64,000 nt of DNA from Nostoc sp. ATCC 53789. Lineage in GTDB: Bacteria; Cyanobacteriota; Cyanobacteriia; Cyanobacteriales; Nostocaceae. The stretch covers positions 6,600,501 through 6,664,500 of the forward strand of contig NZ_CP046703.1 in the NCBI RefSeq assembly GCF_009873495.1. The letters run 5' to 3'. Both the position numbers and the translations under genes were made by a program. This document shows, piece by piece, positions 43,186 through 52,609 of the stretch; position 1 is the first letter of the stretch; each line of letters opens with the position of its first letter. The notes under the pieces were generated by a model. The model was not told the DNA's origin. It saw nothing but the letters and a program-made list of their open reading frames with translations, and did not search any database.

Positions 43186-43959
43186 ATGAAAGCGGTGATT
43201 TTGGCTGGTGGTCTTGGTACACGCCTCAGTGAAGAAACTAGTATCAGACCCAAGCCGATGGTTGAGATTGGTGGTAAGCCAATTCTCTGGCACATAATGA
43301 AGACTTACTCCGCCCACGGCATTAATGACTTCATAATTTGTTGCGGTTACAAAGGTTACATAATTAAGGAGTATTTTGCTAACTACTTCTTACACATGTC
43401 AGATGTTACCTTTGATATGCGATTTAACCAGATGAACGTGCATTCTGGTTATGCAGAACCCTGGCGTGTTACCTTAGTCAATACGGGTGATAATACCATG
43501 ACAGGTGGACGCTTAAAGCGAATCAGAGAACATCTTGGGAATGATACCTTTTGCTTTACTTATGGTGATGGTGTAAGTAATATTAATATCACCGAGCTAG
43601 TGAAGTTTCACAAAGAGCAAAATACATTAGGAACCCTCACTGCGGTTCAACCAGCTGGACGTTTTGGAGCCATTTCTTTGGGATATGAGCAAACTAAAAT
43701 TACCAGCTTTCGGGAAAAACCTGAAGGTGATGGAGCTTGGATTAATGGCGGTTATTTTGTGTTAGAACCAGAAGTAATCAATTTGATTGCTGATGACTCT
43801 ACAGTATGGGAGCAAGAGCCATTAGAAAAGCTAGCTGATATGGAACAACTATCTGCTTTTAAACATGATGGTTTTTGGCAACCGATGGATACTTTACGCG
43901 ATAAAAACTATCTAGAGGGGCTATGGAAAAACAATCAGGCTCCTTGGAAGGCATGGTAG
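43186..43959 (+). CDS. rfbF: Glucose-1-phosphate cytidylyltransferase
   Basis: 257 residues, GAGG upstream of ATG 43186. The nucleotidyltransferase signature MKAVILAGGLGTRLSEETSI, RPKPMVEIGGKPILWHIM, the product-binding FCFTYGDGVSN, and the C-terminal FWQPMDTLRDKNYLE are all those of RfbF. It makes CDP-glucose from CTP and glucose 1-phosphate, the entry to 3,6-dideoxy- or branched deoxyhexose pathways. It opens the cluster that matches the HEP island of Anabaena 7120 (alr2825 onward, as recalled). RfbG (CDP-glucose dehydratase) is not next to it, so the CDP-sugar may be used differently. Confidence 0.95.
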   Translation: MKAVILAGGLGTRLSEETSIRPKPMVEIGGKPILWHIMKTYSAHGINDFIICCGYKGYIIKEYFANYFLHMSDVTFDMRFNQMNVHSGYAEPWRVTLVNTGDNTMTGGRLKRIREHLGNDTFCFTYGDGVSNINITELVKFHKEQNTLGTLTAVQPAGRFGAISLGYEQTKITSFREKPEGDGAWINGGYFVLEPEVINLIADDSTVWEQEPLEKLADMEQLSAFKHDGFWQPMDTLRDKNYLEGLWKNNQAPWKAW

Positions 43960-43964
43960 AAAGA

Positions 43965-44085
43965 AAGTCAGGAGTCAGGAGTCAGGAGTCAGAATTCAGA
44001 ATTCAGGAGTCAAAAGTCAGGAGTCAGAAGTTAAATGACTAATGACTAATGACTAATGACAAATGACTAATGACAAATAAATTTA
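43965..44085. repeat. Simple repeats between rfbF and lhgO-like gene
   Basis: AGTCAGG units (about 43967-44027) are followed by AATGACT/AATGACA units (about 44035-44085). They are intergenic heptamer-type repeats and overlap the longest reading of the next gene, supporting its shorter start. Confidence 0.8.
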
Positions 44086-44111
44086 CTGTAATTTTAAGTG
44101 CGATAATACTA

Positions 44112-45326
44112 ATGTATGATTTTGCGATTATAGGTGGGGGAATAGTTGGACTCTCTACAGCATTGGCTTTAGGAAAACGCTATCCCAATGCGCGTATTTT
44201 AGTACTAGAAAAAGAGAGCCAATGGGCATTTCACCAAACCGGCAATAATAGCGGGGTAATTCATTCTGGTATTTACTACAAACCAGGGAGTTTCAAAGCT
44301 AAATTTTGTCGTGATGGTTCTCGCTCTATGGTAGAGTTTTGCCAAGAGCATGGAATAGAACATGAAGTTTGTGGTAAAGTCATTGTTGCGACAGAAGAAC
44401 AAGAACTACCACGTCTAGAAAATCTCTACCAACGCGGCTTAGACAATGGTATAGAAGTTAAGAGAATCAGCCCCGAAGAAGTCAGGGAAATTGAACCTCA
44501 CGTAAAATGCGTAGGTGGGCTTCGGGTATTCTCAACTGGGATTGTTAATTACAAGCAAGTTTGTTTGAAATATGCCCAGCTAATTCAACAACAGGGTGGA
44601 GATTTGCATCTCAATACAAAAGTTCTGAAAATCTCGCCAAGTGGTAAAAATCAGGTACTAGAAACAAACAAAGGCAACTTTGCAACCCGCTTTGTAATTA
44701 ATTGTACGGGATTGCATAGCGATCGCACCGCCAAATTAGGTAAAGTTGAACCTCAAGCCAAAATCGTCCCATTTCGGGGAGAATACTACGAACTCACCCC
44801 AGAAAAACGCTATCTCGTCAAGACACTAATTTATCCAGTTCCCAATCCCGATTTTCCCTTCCTGGGTGTCCACTTTACCCGGATGATTGATGGTAGCGTT
44901 CACGCAGGGCCAAACGCGGTTCTATCCCTCAAACGCGAAGGTTACAAAAAAACCGACTTTGATTTACGAGATTTTCTTGAAGTCGTCACCTATCCAGGTT
45001 TCTGGAAATTGGCAGCCAAACACGCTGATGAAGGCATCCAAGAAATCATTCGTTCCTTTAGTAAAGCAGCCTTCACCAGAAGTTTGCAAAAACTAATTCC
45101 CGAAGTCCAAGCAGAAGACTTAGTTCCCACCCACGCAGGAGTTCGCGCTCAAGCCTTAATGAACGACGGCAAACTTGTAGACGACTTTTTGATTGTTTCC
45201 GGTCAAAACTCCATCCATGTTTGCAATGCTCCTTCTCCAGCTGCCACATCTTCTCTAGAAATCGGCAAAGCGCTTGTAGCAGAAATTCCCCAACCCTCGC
45301 ATCTAGATATTGCAGTAACTGCATAG
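44112..45326 (+). CDS. lhgO: L-2-hydroxyglutarate oxidase-like FAD-dependent enzyme
   Basis: 404 residues from ATG 44112; the longer frame from 44070 reads through AATGACA repeats. FAD-binding GxGxxG (YDFAIIGGGIVGLSTALALG) opens it. NNSGVIHSGIYYKPGSFKAKF, then RISPEEVREIEPHV and GRGEYYELTPEK-like segments are typical of LhgO/L2HGDH, which oxidises L-2-hydroxyglutarate to 2-oxoglutarate. Its presence inside a polysaccharide cluster is unexpected. Either it acts on a sugar-derived hydroxy acid or it is a metabolic passenger. Heterocyst metabolism centres on 2-oxoglutarate as the nitrogen signal, which makes the placement suggestive but unproven. Confidence 0.9.
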   Translation: MYDFAIIGGGIVGLSTALALGKRYPNARILVLEKESQWAFHQTGNNSGVIHSGIYYKPGSFKAKFCRDGSRSMVEFCQEHGIEHEVCGKVIVATEEQELPRLENLYQRGLDNGIEVKRISPEEVREIEPHVKCVGGLRVFSTGIVNYKQVCLKYAQLIQQQGGDLHLNTKVLKISPSGKNQVLETNKGNFATRFVINCTGLHSDRTAKLGKVEPQAKIVPFRGEYYELTPEKRYLVKTLIYPVPNPDFPFLGVHFTRMIDGSVHAGPNAVLSLKREGYKKTDFDLRDFLEVVTYPGFWKLAAKHADEGIQEIIRSFSKAAFTRSLQKLIPEVQAEDLVPTHAGVRAQALMNDGKLVDDFLIVSGQNSIHVCNAPSPAATSSLEIGKALVAEIPQPSHLDIAVTA

Positions 45327-45769
45327 ATAACATTGTTATTACTTCCGGGCTGCTGAATAAAAGGATGAATCTTGTATAGTGGGCATCTTTTCCAGCCTGG
45401 AAATATAAGAGACGGGTAAGATACCTATCTCACAAGAAAAAAGTGTAGTGCATCAATTAAGAACCGCTATAGAGTGCTGTTACCCAATAGGTAAGTCGGC
45501 AAACTATGTAATGACTGTTAGCCGAGTTATATATAGCGTTTCTGGGTTGAGTCCAATGACTTAACCCCCAACCCCTTCCCTACAAGGGAATGGGAGCAAG
45601 ATTCAAAGCCTCTCTCCTAAGAGGAGAGAGGTTTGGAGAGAGGTCAAATATTGCATACAAACGAAAAATATAGCGGTTCTCTCTTGGATGCAACACCCTT
45701 TAGGACGCATATCTGTGCATCCCTACTAAACGAAAAATTTAACTCATCAATACAAAGGTGTTAACCACA
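45327..45769. other. Gap between lhgO-like and epimerase genes
   Basis: The gap is about 440 bp. A palindrome at 45609-45631 (CCTCTCTCC TAA GAGGAGAGAGG) and a nearby ACCCCCAACCCCTTCCC stretch belong to dispersed Nostoc-type repeats. No gene is seen. Promoter sites are not distinct. Confidence 0.5.
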
Positions 45770-46798
45770 ATGAAAATATTAGTAACTGGAACAGAAGGCT
45801 ATCTAGGTTCATTATTACCGCCTCTGTTAATTGAACGTGGACATGAAGTTATCGGTCTAGATACCGGCTTCTATAAAGTTGGTTGGCTATACAACGCTAA
45901 TGGCGTAACACCTAAAACTCTTAACAAAGATATCCGCAACATCACCCCTGATGATTTGGAAGGTGTTGAAGCAATAGTTCACATGGCGGAACTTTCTAAC
46001 GACCCAGCCGGACAATTAGCACCCAATATTACCTACGAAATTAATCATATAGGTTCAGTTCGTCTCGCTAGCCTAGCTAAGGCTATGGGTGTGCGTCGGT
46101 TTGTATATATGTCTTCGTGCAGTGTCTACGGTGTTGCTACCGCAGGTGATGTTACAGAAGAATCCCCAATTAATCCCCAAACAGCCTACGCAGAGTGCAA
46201 AACTCTAGTAGAACGGGATGTCACACCACTAGCTGACGATGATTTCTCTCCCACCTTTATGCGGAATGCCACAGCCTTTGGTGCTTCTCCCAGAATGCGC
46301 TTTGATATTGTTTTAAACAACTTAGCTGGGTTGGCATGGACTAGCAAACAAATCAAAATGACCAGTGATGGTACGCCTTGGCGGCCATTAGTCCACGCAC
46401 TGGATATTTGCAAAGCAATAGTCTGTGCTTTAGAAGCACCACGAGATATTGTACATAACCAAATCTTCAACGTGGGAGACACAGCAAACAACTATCGTGT
46501 CAAAGAAATCGCGGAAATTATTGCTGATATTTTCCCAGATTGTAAATTGTCCTTTGGTGACAATGGCTCAGATAACCGCAGCTATCGGGTATCCTTCGAG
46601 AAAATCAACACAATTCTCCCCGGATTTAAATGTGATTGGAATGCCCGACTTGGTGCCCAGCAGCTATTTGATTTATTTAGTCAAATAGATATGGCAGAAG
46701 ACACTTTCTTATTTAGAGGATTTACTCGCTTAAAACAGCTAGAGTATCTAATCCGTACCGAGCAAATTGACAAAGATTTCTTCTGGAATAAAAAGTAG
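45770..46798 (+). CDS. NAD-dependent epimerase/dehydratase (extended SDR)
   Basis: 342 residues from ATG 45770; GTG 45758 would add four. Rossmann motif KILVTGTEGYLGSLL; the SDR triad positions are visible as SSCSVYG (Ser), YAECK (Tyr-x3-Lys). DPAGQLAPNITYEINHIGSV and the substrate-binding LVHALDICKAIVCAL also fit the family. It would act on a nucleotide-linked sugar in the HEP-type pathway, perhaps converting the product of the nearby cytidylyltransferase. Close relatives are commonly annotated only as NAD-dependent epimerases, so the exact reaction is not claimed. Confidence 0.9.
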   Translation: MKILVTGTEGYLGSLLPPLLIERGHEVIGLDTGFYKVGWLYNANGVTPKTLNKDIRNITPDDLEGVEAIVHMAELSNDPAGQLAPNITYEINHIGSVRLASLAKAMGVRRFVYMSSCSVYGVATAGDVTEESPINPQTAYAECKTLVERDVTPLADDDFSPTFMRNATAFGASPRMRFDIVLNNLAGLAWTSKQIKMTSDGTPWRPLVHALDICKAIVCALEAPRDIVHNQIFNVGDTANNYRVKEIAEIIADIFPDCKLSFGDNGSDNRSYRVSFEKINTILPGFKCDWNARLGAQQLFDLFSQIDMAEDTFLFRGFTRLKQLEYLIRTEQIDKDFFWNKK

Positions 46799-46908
46799 AT
46801 AGAGTTGCCTATCAGCAAAGAAGAAATAATCCAAGTTTCCGAATCAACAATATTTGGTTCGGACTTATTTCATCCATCAAATTATTTGCAATCAGTGAGT
46901 TGAAAAAT

Positions 46909-48177
46909 ATGACGAATGCAAAATGTCGTTTCAGTGGTCAACCTCTGCACCAAACCTTTATTGATTTAGGAATGTCACCTTTAGCCAATGCTTATCTGAC
47001 AGCAGAACAGCTAAATCATGCCGAAAAATTTTATCCACTCCATGCTTATGTCTCTGAAGACACTCTTTTAGTTCAATTAGAACAATTTGAAACTCCCGAT
47101 CATATTTTTAGCGATTACGCTTACTTTTCTTCTTACTCAGTAAGTTGGCTAAAACACGTCAAAGCTTACACCGATATGATGATAGAGAAATTTGGCTTTA
47201 ATCATCATAATCAAGTTATTGAGATTGCCAGCAACGATGGCTACCTACTGCAATATTTTGTAGAAAAGGGAATCCCAGTTTTAGGAATAGAACCAGCCGC
47301 AAATATAGCTAAGATAGCTCAAGATAGAGGTATTCCTAGTATCAACAAGTTTTTTGGGGTTGAGACTGCCAAAGAACTTGTGATACAAGGAAAACTAGCC
47401 GATCTTTTGATAGGCAATAATGTTTTAGCTCATGTACCAGATTTAAATGATTTCATCGCTGGAATGAAACTCATCCTCAAACCGAATGGTATTTTGACGA
47501 TGGAGTTTCCTCACATTTTGCAATTGATTCAACAAAATCAATTTGATACTATTTATCACGAGCATTTTTCTTACTTCTCATTTCTGACTATCGAAAAGAT
47601 TTTTGCAGCACACAATTTGCAACTTTTTGATGTGGAAGAATTATCAACTCATGGCGGTTCACTAAGAATTTATGCCAAACATGACGATGCTGATAGTCCT
47701 AACATCAGTGACCGAGTTAGCCATCTAAAAGCAAAAGAAATTGCTGCTGGACTGCATCGGATAGAGACTTATATTACATTTGGTGAAAAAGTCAAACAAA
47801 CAAAGCATAAGCTATTAAATTTCCTTTTGGGTGCAAAAGCAGAGGGGAAATCAATTGTTGGTTATGGCGCACCAGCCAAAGGCAATACATTGCTTAATTA
47901 CTGTGGGATTGGGAAAGATTTTATCGATTACACAGTCGATTGCAACCCTTACAAACAAGACTTATTTTTGCCTGGGACTCATATTCCCATCTTTGAACCA
48001 GACAAAATCCGCGAAACTAAACCAGATTATGTCCTAATTTTACCTTGGAATCTCAAAGAGGAAATTATGGAGCAAATGGCATTTATTGGCGAGTGGGGTG
48101 GACAGTTCGTTGTACCAATTCCTGAAGTAAAAATCTATCCGTCTCCTATTCCGGATAGGCTTTTAATAGCGTCGTAA
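46909..48177 (+). CDS. Nucleotide-sugar C-methyltransferase family protein, zinc ligands mostly lost
   Basis: 422 residues from ATG 46909 (TTG 46900 adds three). N-terminal methyltransf_13-like segment: FIDLGMSPLANAYL, QLEQFETPDHIFSDYAYFSSYS. Central SAM-binding Rossmann domain: VIEIASNDGYLLQYFVEKG, IPVLGIEPAANIAKIAQ. C-terminal domain: GYGAPAKGNTLLNYCGI. Family members such as TylCIII-type sugar C-methyltransferases bind zinc through CxxC pairs in the N-terminal segment. Here the first pair reads CRFS and the second reads SEDT, so three of four Cys are gone. The catalytic Tyr/His area (TIYHEHFSYFS) is kept. It probably methylates an NDP-sugar of the envelope polysaccharide. Confidence 0.87.
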   Translation: MTNAKCRFSGQPLHQTFIDLGMSPLANAYLTAEQLNHAEKFYPLHAYVSEDTLLVQLEQFETPDHIFSDYAYFSSYSVSWLKHVKAYTDMMIEKFGFNHHNQVIEIASNDGYLLQYFVEKGIPVLGIEPAANIAKIAQDRGIPSINKFFGVETAKELVIQGKLADLLIGNNVLAHVPDLNDFIAGMKLILKPNGILTMEFPHILQLIQQNQFDTIYHEHFSYFSFLTIEKIFAAHNLQLFDVEELSTHGGSLRIYAKHDDADSPNISDRVSHLKAKEIAAGLHRIETYITFGEKVKQTKHKLLNFLLGAKAEGKSIVGYGAPAKGNTLLNYCGIGKDFIDYTVDCNPYKQDLFLPGTHIPIFEPDKIRETKPDYVLILPWNLKEEIMEQMAFIGEWGGQFVVPIPEVKIYPSPIPDRLLIAS

Positions 48178-48376
48178 TTACTAAATATAACCCAAAAAGC
48201 GCCTTTTATTACTATTTTATTGTTTTCAATATGAGCATAGAGAATAGGTAAAAAGTAATTAAAAGGCGTAGTTTTATAAAGCTTTTGTTGTTAAATATCA
48301 AAAAATCAACTTAAAAGCAGCTTGTTAATAAACAAGCTGTTGCTAGTAGCCTCTTAACTATAGATTTAAGCTTAAT

Positions 48377-49384
48377 ATGAATAAACTCCTGACTATTGCC
48401 ATACCCACTTATAATCGTGCCAGATTACTTGATAAACAGCTAACATGGTTAGCTCAAGCTATCAAAGGTTTTGAAGATGAATGTGAGATTTTAGTATCTG
48501 ATAATTGTTCAACAGATAATACTCAAGAGGTAATCCAAAAATGGCAAGCGATACTTAACAATATTACATTTAAATCAAATAAGAATTTAAAGAATTTAGG
48601 CGTAGTTAAAAATATTATGTATTGCCTAAAGTCTACAACAACAAAATATGTTTGGACAATTGGCGATGATGACCCAATTCAAGATAGAGCAATTGCTTAT
48701 GTAATTAGCAAACTCAGACAACACGAAGATTTATCATTATTGTTCCTCAACTTTTCCGGTCGTAACCAAATTACTGGTGAACCAGTTCATCCACCAAAAA
48801 TAGTTGGAAATCGCTGGTTTGATGTTGATAGTGAAGATGGTAAGGGTGATGGTAAAGCCATATTTGAACATTGTTTTTCAAAAAGTGTCGGTGCAGTCAT
48901 TTTTCTGACTGCTACAGTCTATCGCACTGACTTAGTAAAACGCGCTCTACAAGATTGGCAAGATGCTGAGAATAACTGGATATCTTTAGCATATTTAGCC
49001 GGATATTGTGCTGCTAATGGGAGTGTAATTGTCACTAAAGAGACTTTTTTAGAATGTATTGTTGGTGTCAGTTATTGGCAGAAAGAACCACAATCAGCAC
49101 TGTTAATGCAATACAAACACATCCCCGAAGTGATTTTGAAATTAGAGCAAAGTGGATATTCTAAACAATTTTGTAGGCGGATGCTTTTGCAGAATGGTAA
49201 AGAAGTCAACTTAAAAGTTTTCTTGGGTGCTTTAAGAAGATGGCCGATGTCCGCCATCAAAACAGTAGTTCCATTTTTGGCTTTAGTCAGCTTATGTGCT
49301 TTTGATATGATGGTTTCTAAAGAATTTGGTTTAGCAGAATCAAGCGAAATATCTACTGAAGAAGTACGTACCTATAAGCCATAA
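48377..49384 (+). CDS. Family 2 glycosyltransferase
   Basis: 335 residues. GT-A fold opening LTIAIPTYNRARLLDKQLTW, the SDNCSTDNTQEV nucleotide-binding region, and the DxD-type motif GDDDPIQD are all present. The C-terminal part has a hydrophobic helix (about 288-308) that could associate with the membrane. It transfers an unknown sugar during assembly of the polysaccharide repeat unit. The spacing (about 200 bp upstream, 49 bp downstream) allows co-transcription with its neighbours. Confidence 0.9.
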   Translation: MNKLLTIAIPTYNRARLLDKQLTWLAQAIKGFEDECEILVSDNCSTDNTQEVIQKWQAILNNITFKSNKNLKNLGVVKNIMYCLKSTTTKYVWTIGDDDPIQDRAIAYVISKLRQHEDLSLLFLNFSGRNQITGEPVHPPKIVGNRWFDVDSEDGKGDGKAIFEHCFSKSVGAVIFLTATVYRTDLVKRALQDWQDAENNWISLAYLAGYCAANGSVIVTKETFLECIVGVSYWQKEPQSALLMQYKHIPEVILKLEQSGYSKQFCRRMLLQNGKEVNLKVFLGALRRWPMSAIKTVVPFLALVSLCAFDMMVSKEFGLAESSEISTEEVRTYKP

Positions 49385-49433
49385 ACTACCTAATTACTAA
49401 CAACTATATATCAATAAGAGAAGGATTTGCGCC

Positions 49434-50285
49434 ATGTTCGACGCGATTAAACGCAAAATAGCTACACTCTCATCTGACTTTGAATATTACCTAGCTCGTT
49501 GGAAGCATAGCAAAAATCTGCCAGCATTAGCAGGAAGCGATCGCAACATCCTTAAGACTCTCAAAAAAGATGGTGTTTGCGTCACCAATTTGGCAGATTT
49601 AGGGTTCGACTCTAGCTCCGAACTGCTCAAAGCTGCTCACCATCAATTGCTTCAGATGGAAAATCCCACCAATGAGCATCTAGATGAAAGGTTGCCACAA
49701 ATTTATACAGTTACAGGTTTACCAGAATTTTATGCCTGGGGGGTAGAGAAAAGGCTACTCAACATCATCGAAAATTATATCGGTCTTCCTATTGCTTTTC
49801 ATGGTGTACATTTACGCAAAGATTTCAAGAGCAAATATCAGTTTGGGACACTACTATGGCATAGTGATGCAGAAGACCGACGGATTATCAAAATCATTAT
49901 TTACTTGAATGATGTAGAAGAAAAAACTGGGCCTTTTCAATACATCCCCCGCTCTCTAACTTCCTTATTTAGTTGGAATTATTTTCGACTTTACTACAAA
50001 CTTTGGAAGTCAGGCTATATGGGTATCGATGATGAACAAGTAAAGCCAGTCATCCCCAAATCAGCTTGGAAATCCTGCCCAGGGCCAGCAGGTACAGTCA
50101 TTATTGTAGATACGAAAAATGCCTTACATCACGGCACAGTTCGTACAGAAGACCGCTCAACACTATTCTTTTGTTACACCGCTAATCCTCCTGAACGGCC
50201 AGACCTCTGCACCCAATACTGGGATGATACTTATCCCAGAGTAGAGTTACAGTCTGCATCAGATGCAGTTAAAGTTTCGAATTAA
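49434..50285 (+). CDS. PhyH-like 2-oxoglutarate/Fe(II) dioxygenase
   Basis: 283 residues. Fe(II)-binding H-x-D is seen in LLWHSDAEDRRIIKI (His and Asp two apart), with the distal His in ALHHGTVR and a following Arg that may hold 2-oxoglutarate. GPFQYIPRSLTS lies between them, as in phytanoyl-CoA-dioxygenase-like proteins. Such enzymes in polysaccharide clusters hydroxylate sugars or modify phosphonates and lipids; the substrate here is unknown. It lies between two glycosyltransferase/epimerase genes. A longer open frame at its 3' end into the next gap is a chance overlap with repeats. Confidence 0.83.
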   Translation: MFDAIKRKIATLSSDFEYYLARWKHSKNLPALAGSDRNILKTLKKDGVCVTNLADLGFDSSSELLKAAHHQLLQMENPTNEHLDERLPQIYTVTGLPEFYAWGVEKRLLNIIENYIGLPIAFHGVHLRKDFKSKYQFGTLLWHSDAEDRRIIKIIIYLNDVEEKTGPFQYIPRSLTSLFSWNYFRLYYKLWKSGYMGIDDEQVKPVIPKSAWKSCPGPAGTVIIVDTKNALHHGTVRTEDRSTLFFCYTANPPERPDLCTQYWDDTYPRVELQSASDAVKVSN

Positions 50286-50299
50286 AAACGTAAATTTAA

Positions 50300-50480
50300 T
50301 TAACCGCAGAGGCGCAGAGAACACAGAGAAAGAGAATGAGTTTCACGTAAAGCTAGAAATAAGAGTTTATGTGTCAGTTCAAAAATGCTATAAAAATCAA
50401 ATTTGTAGGTTTAAAATTGATACAAAATATCTCTCAAACTCTCATATCTCCGTGCCCTCTGCGTCTCTGTGGTTCGTTAA
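50300..50480. repeat. Paired copies of the dispersed CTCTGCG/CGCAGAG element
   Basis: TTAACCGCAGAGGCGCAGAG (50300-50319) and CTCTGCGTCTCTGTGGTTCG (50457-50476), the latter followed by TTAA, are inverted relative to each other, flanking about 120 bp. Both belong to the family at 22752-22822, 24200 and 36735. They fill the gap before rfbC. Confidence 0.7.
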
Positions 50481-50516
50481 GCAGTTAGCAACAACATTCA
50501 TCTCAAAGGAAACATA

Positions 50517-51071
50517 ATGATTTTCACCGCAACCGAACTCAAAGACGCATTCATTATTGACTTAGAAGAAAAGCCAGACCACCGTGGTTTTTTTGCTCGG
50601 TCTTTCTGCGCTCAAGAATTTGAAGCCCACGGATTAAAGCCAACAGTTGCCCAATGCAACCTGTCTTTTAACTACAAAAAAGGCACTATCCGGGGAATGC
50701 ACTATCAAATTCTGCCAGCAGCAGAAACAAAATTAATTCGCTGTACTAAAGGCGCTATTTATGACGTAATTATTGATATGCGTCCTGAATCTCCTAGCTT
50801 TTTATCACACATTGGGGTTGAACTAACACCAGAAAACCGCCGCGCTTTGTATGTTCCAGAAATGTTTGCTCACGGCTATCAAGCACTGACTGATGAAACT
50901 GAAGTGGTATATCAAGTTGGTGAATTTTACACGCCAGGGTATGAGAGAGGTTTACGCTATGATGACCCATTCTTTGCCATTGATTGGCCTCTAGATGTGA
51001 CTGAAATCTCTGAGAAAGATTTGAGTTGGCCTTTGTTGAGAATGATGACTGTTGGTGGTACTTCTAGATAA
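50517..51071 (+). CDS. rfbC: dTDP-4-dehydrorhamnose 3,5-epimerase family protein
   Basis: 184 residues, AAAGGAAAC before ATG 50517. RfbC cupin pattern: KPDHRGFFARSF, the catalytic His in GTIRGMHYQ, KLIRCTKGAIYDVIIDMR, LYVPEMFAHGYQAL and the general-acid Tyr in YxPGYERGL. It epimerises carbons 3 and 5 of a nucleotide 4-keto-6-deoxyhexose. Because the cluster starts with a CDP-glucose enzyme, the substrate may be a CDP- rather than dTDP-sugar; the family name should not be taken as proof of rhamnose. Confidence 0.92.
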   Translation: MIFTATELKDAFIIDLEEKPDHRGFFARSFCAQEFEAHGLKPTVAQCNLSFNYKKGTIRGMHYQILPAAETKLIRCTKGAIYDVIIDMRPESPSFLSHIGVELTPENRRALYVPEMFAHGYQALTDETEVVYQVGEFYTPGYERGLRYDDPFFAIDWPLDVTEISEKDLSWPLLRMMTVGGTSR

Positions 51072-51255
51072 AATTAGGGGTATTAAATGGTTCGTGAAAT
51101 TATTTTTAACGAACCGCATTCGCGCAGCGTCTCGTTAGAGAAGGACGCAAAGAGCGCAAAGTAAAGAAAGAAAGAAATTAGAATTGGTGTAAATACAACT
51201 ATCAATTACTAATTAAAGTTTAAGATATTAAGTTAATGAAATTAGGTAGAAATAA
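51072..51255. repeat. GAACCGC...GGACGCAAAG dispersed element
   Basis: TTTTTAACGAACCGCATTCG and GAAGGACGCAAAGAGCGCAA in this 184-bp gap resemble the sequence at about 27707-27750 (TTAACGAACCGCGAAGGACG). The two look like copies of one dispersed non-coding element. No gene is seen here. Confidence 0.5.
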
Positions 51256-52500
51256 ATGTCAAATAAGATTCTATCTCGTATCGCTAATACTATATCTTTT
51301 GTTTCCAAAAAAGTTCAAGCTCGAATTAATTACGCGAAAACATTACAGGTTGTTTCTCTAAAGCCAAAACAACCTTCTAAGGGGAATGTACTTCTTTCTT
51401 ATCGGATTGAGCCATTCCTCTTAAAACCTGGTCAGCCAATGCCTAATGACCATACTTGGTACTGGGAAGTTTGGCAAATAGCCCAAACTTTTTTAGACTT
51501 GGGCTATAACGTTGATGTTATCCAGTTCCACAATGATAAATTCGTTCCGCAAAAGCACTACGCATTTTTCATTGATATCCGTCATCGGATGGAAGCACTT
51601 GCACCAAAACTCAATAAAGATTGCATCAAAATTTTCCATGTTGACATTGCAAATATGGTGTTTCGCAATGCAGCCGAATGCAACAGGCTTTTAGAAGTAC
51701 AACAGCGCAAAGGTGTAACCTTAAAACCACAGAGATTTGAGGTTCCTAACTTGGGAATTGAGTATGCCGATTGTGCTATTGTGTTGGGTAACGATTTCAC
51801 AACTGATACATTCAAGTATGCCAACAAACCGATGTATCGTATCCCAATTTCTTCACCTGTCGTTTATCCCTATCCTGACAAGAAAGATTTTGAAGCAGTA
51901 AGAAAGCGTTTTTTGTGGTTTGGTGGTAGTGCTTTAGTCCTTAAAGGATTAGATTTAGTTTTAGATGCCTTTGCCCAAATGCCGGAATACCATTTAACAG
52001 TTTGTGGGCCGGTAAGTAATGACAAAGAATTTGAGCAAGCTTTCTATAAAGAACTGTACGAAACACCTAATATTCACACTTATGGGTGGATTGATGTTAG
52101 TAGCCCTGACTTTATAGAGGTTACAAATAACTGTTTAGGGCTGGTTTATCCTTCTGTTTCTGAAGGACAGTCAGGAGCGGTAATTAGTTGCTTACAAGCT
52201 GGGCTAATTCCCATTTTAAGCTACGAATCTGGTGTTGATGTTCATGATTTTGGTGTGATTTTTGATAACCTTTCCCTTGAAGAAATTAAAGACAAAGTTA
52301 GAAGTATTTCCAATTTGCCTGTTGAAAACTTACAGATGATGTCTCTGAAGGCTTGGGAATATGCAAGAGCAAATCATACCAAAGAAAAGTTTGCCCAAGT
52401 TTACAGAAATGTTGTGGAGCAAATTATCGAAAATCACAGCCAGAAAAAACATACTGCTTCCACATCATCTAGCAAACAACCAGTTACTAGCAATCGCTAA
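51256..52500 (+). CDS. Glycosyltransferase (GT-B, family 1/4-like)
   Basis: 414 residues. It reads as a GT-B enzyme: RKRFLWFGGSALVLKGLDLVL (start of the C-terminal Rossmann domain), GPVSNDKEFEQAF, the acidic LVYPSVSEGQSGAVISCLQAG donor-site loop in place of the usual E-x7-E, and an N-terminal part with LLSYRIEPFLL and TWYWEVWQIA. The basic N-terminus and the Ser/Thr/Lys-rich tail (about 395-414) have no counterpart in simple GT4 proteins. It would add a sugar to the lipid-linked repeat unit. The donor is unknown. Confidence 0.87.
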   Translation: MSNKILSRIANTISFVSKKVQARINYAKTLQVVSLKPKQPSKGNVLLSYRIEPFLLKPGQPMPNDHTWYWEVWQIAQTFLDLGYNVDVIQFHNDKFVPQKHYAFFIDIRHRMEALAPKLNKDCIKIFHVDIANMVFRNAAECNRLLEVQQRKGVTLKPQRFEVPNLGIEYADCAIVLGNDFTTDTFKYANKPMYRIPISSPVVYPYPDKKDFEAVRKRFLWFGGSALVLKGLDLVLDAFAQMPEYHLTVCGPVSNDKEFEQAFYKELYETPNIHTYGWIDVSSPDFIEVTNNCLGLVYPSVSEGQSGAVISCLQAGLIPILSYESGVDVHDFGVIFDNLSLEEIKDKVRSISNLPVENLQMMSLKAWEYARANHTKEKFAQVYRNVVEQIIENHSQKKHTASTSSSKQPVTSNR

Positions 52501-52609
52501 TTTTAATTCCGATGAAAATGTACTTAATATTTATCTGTAAAAAATCATTAAGTGCAAGTTTATAGAGAATTTGTATCACAACCAACAGTTCCAAAAAGGA
52601 GTTTAGTTC

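Noticed and set aside
50263..50517. Frame overlapping the dioxygenase end and the following gap
   Set aside because: It runs through the dispersed CGCAGAG elements; composition and lack of homologous features show it is not a gene.
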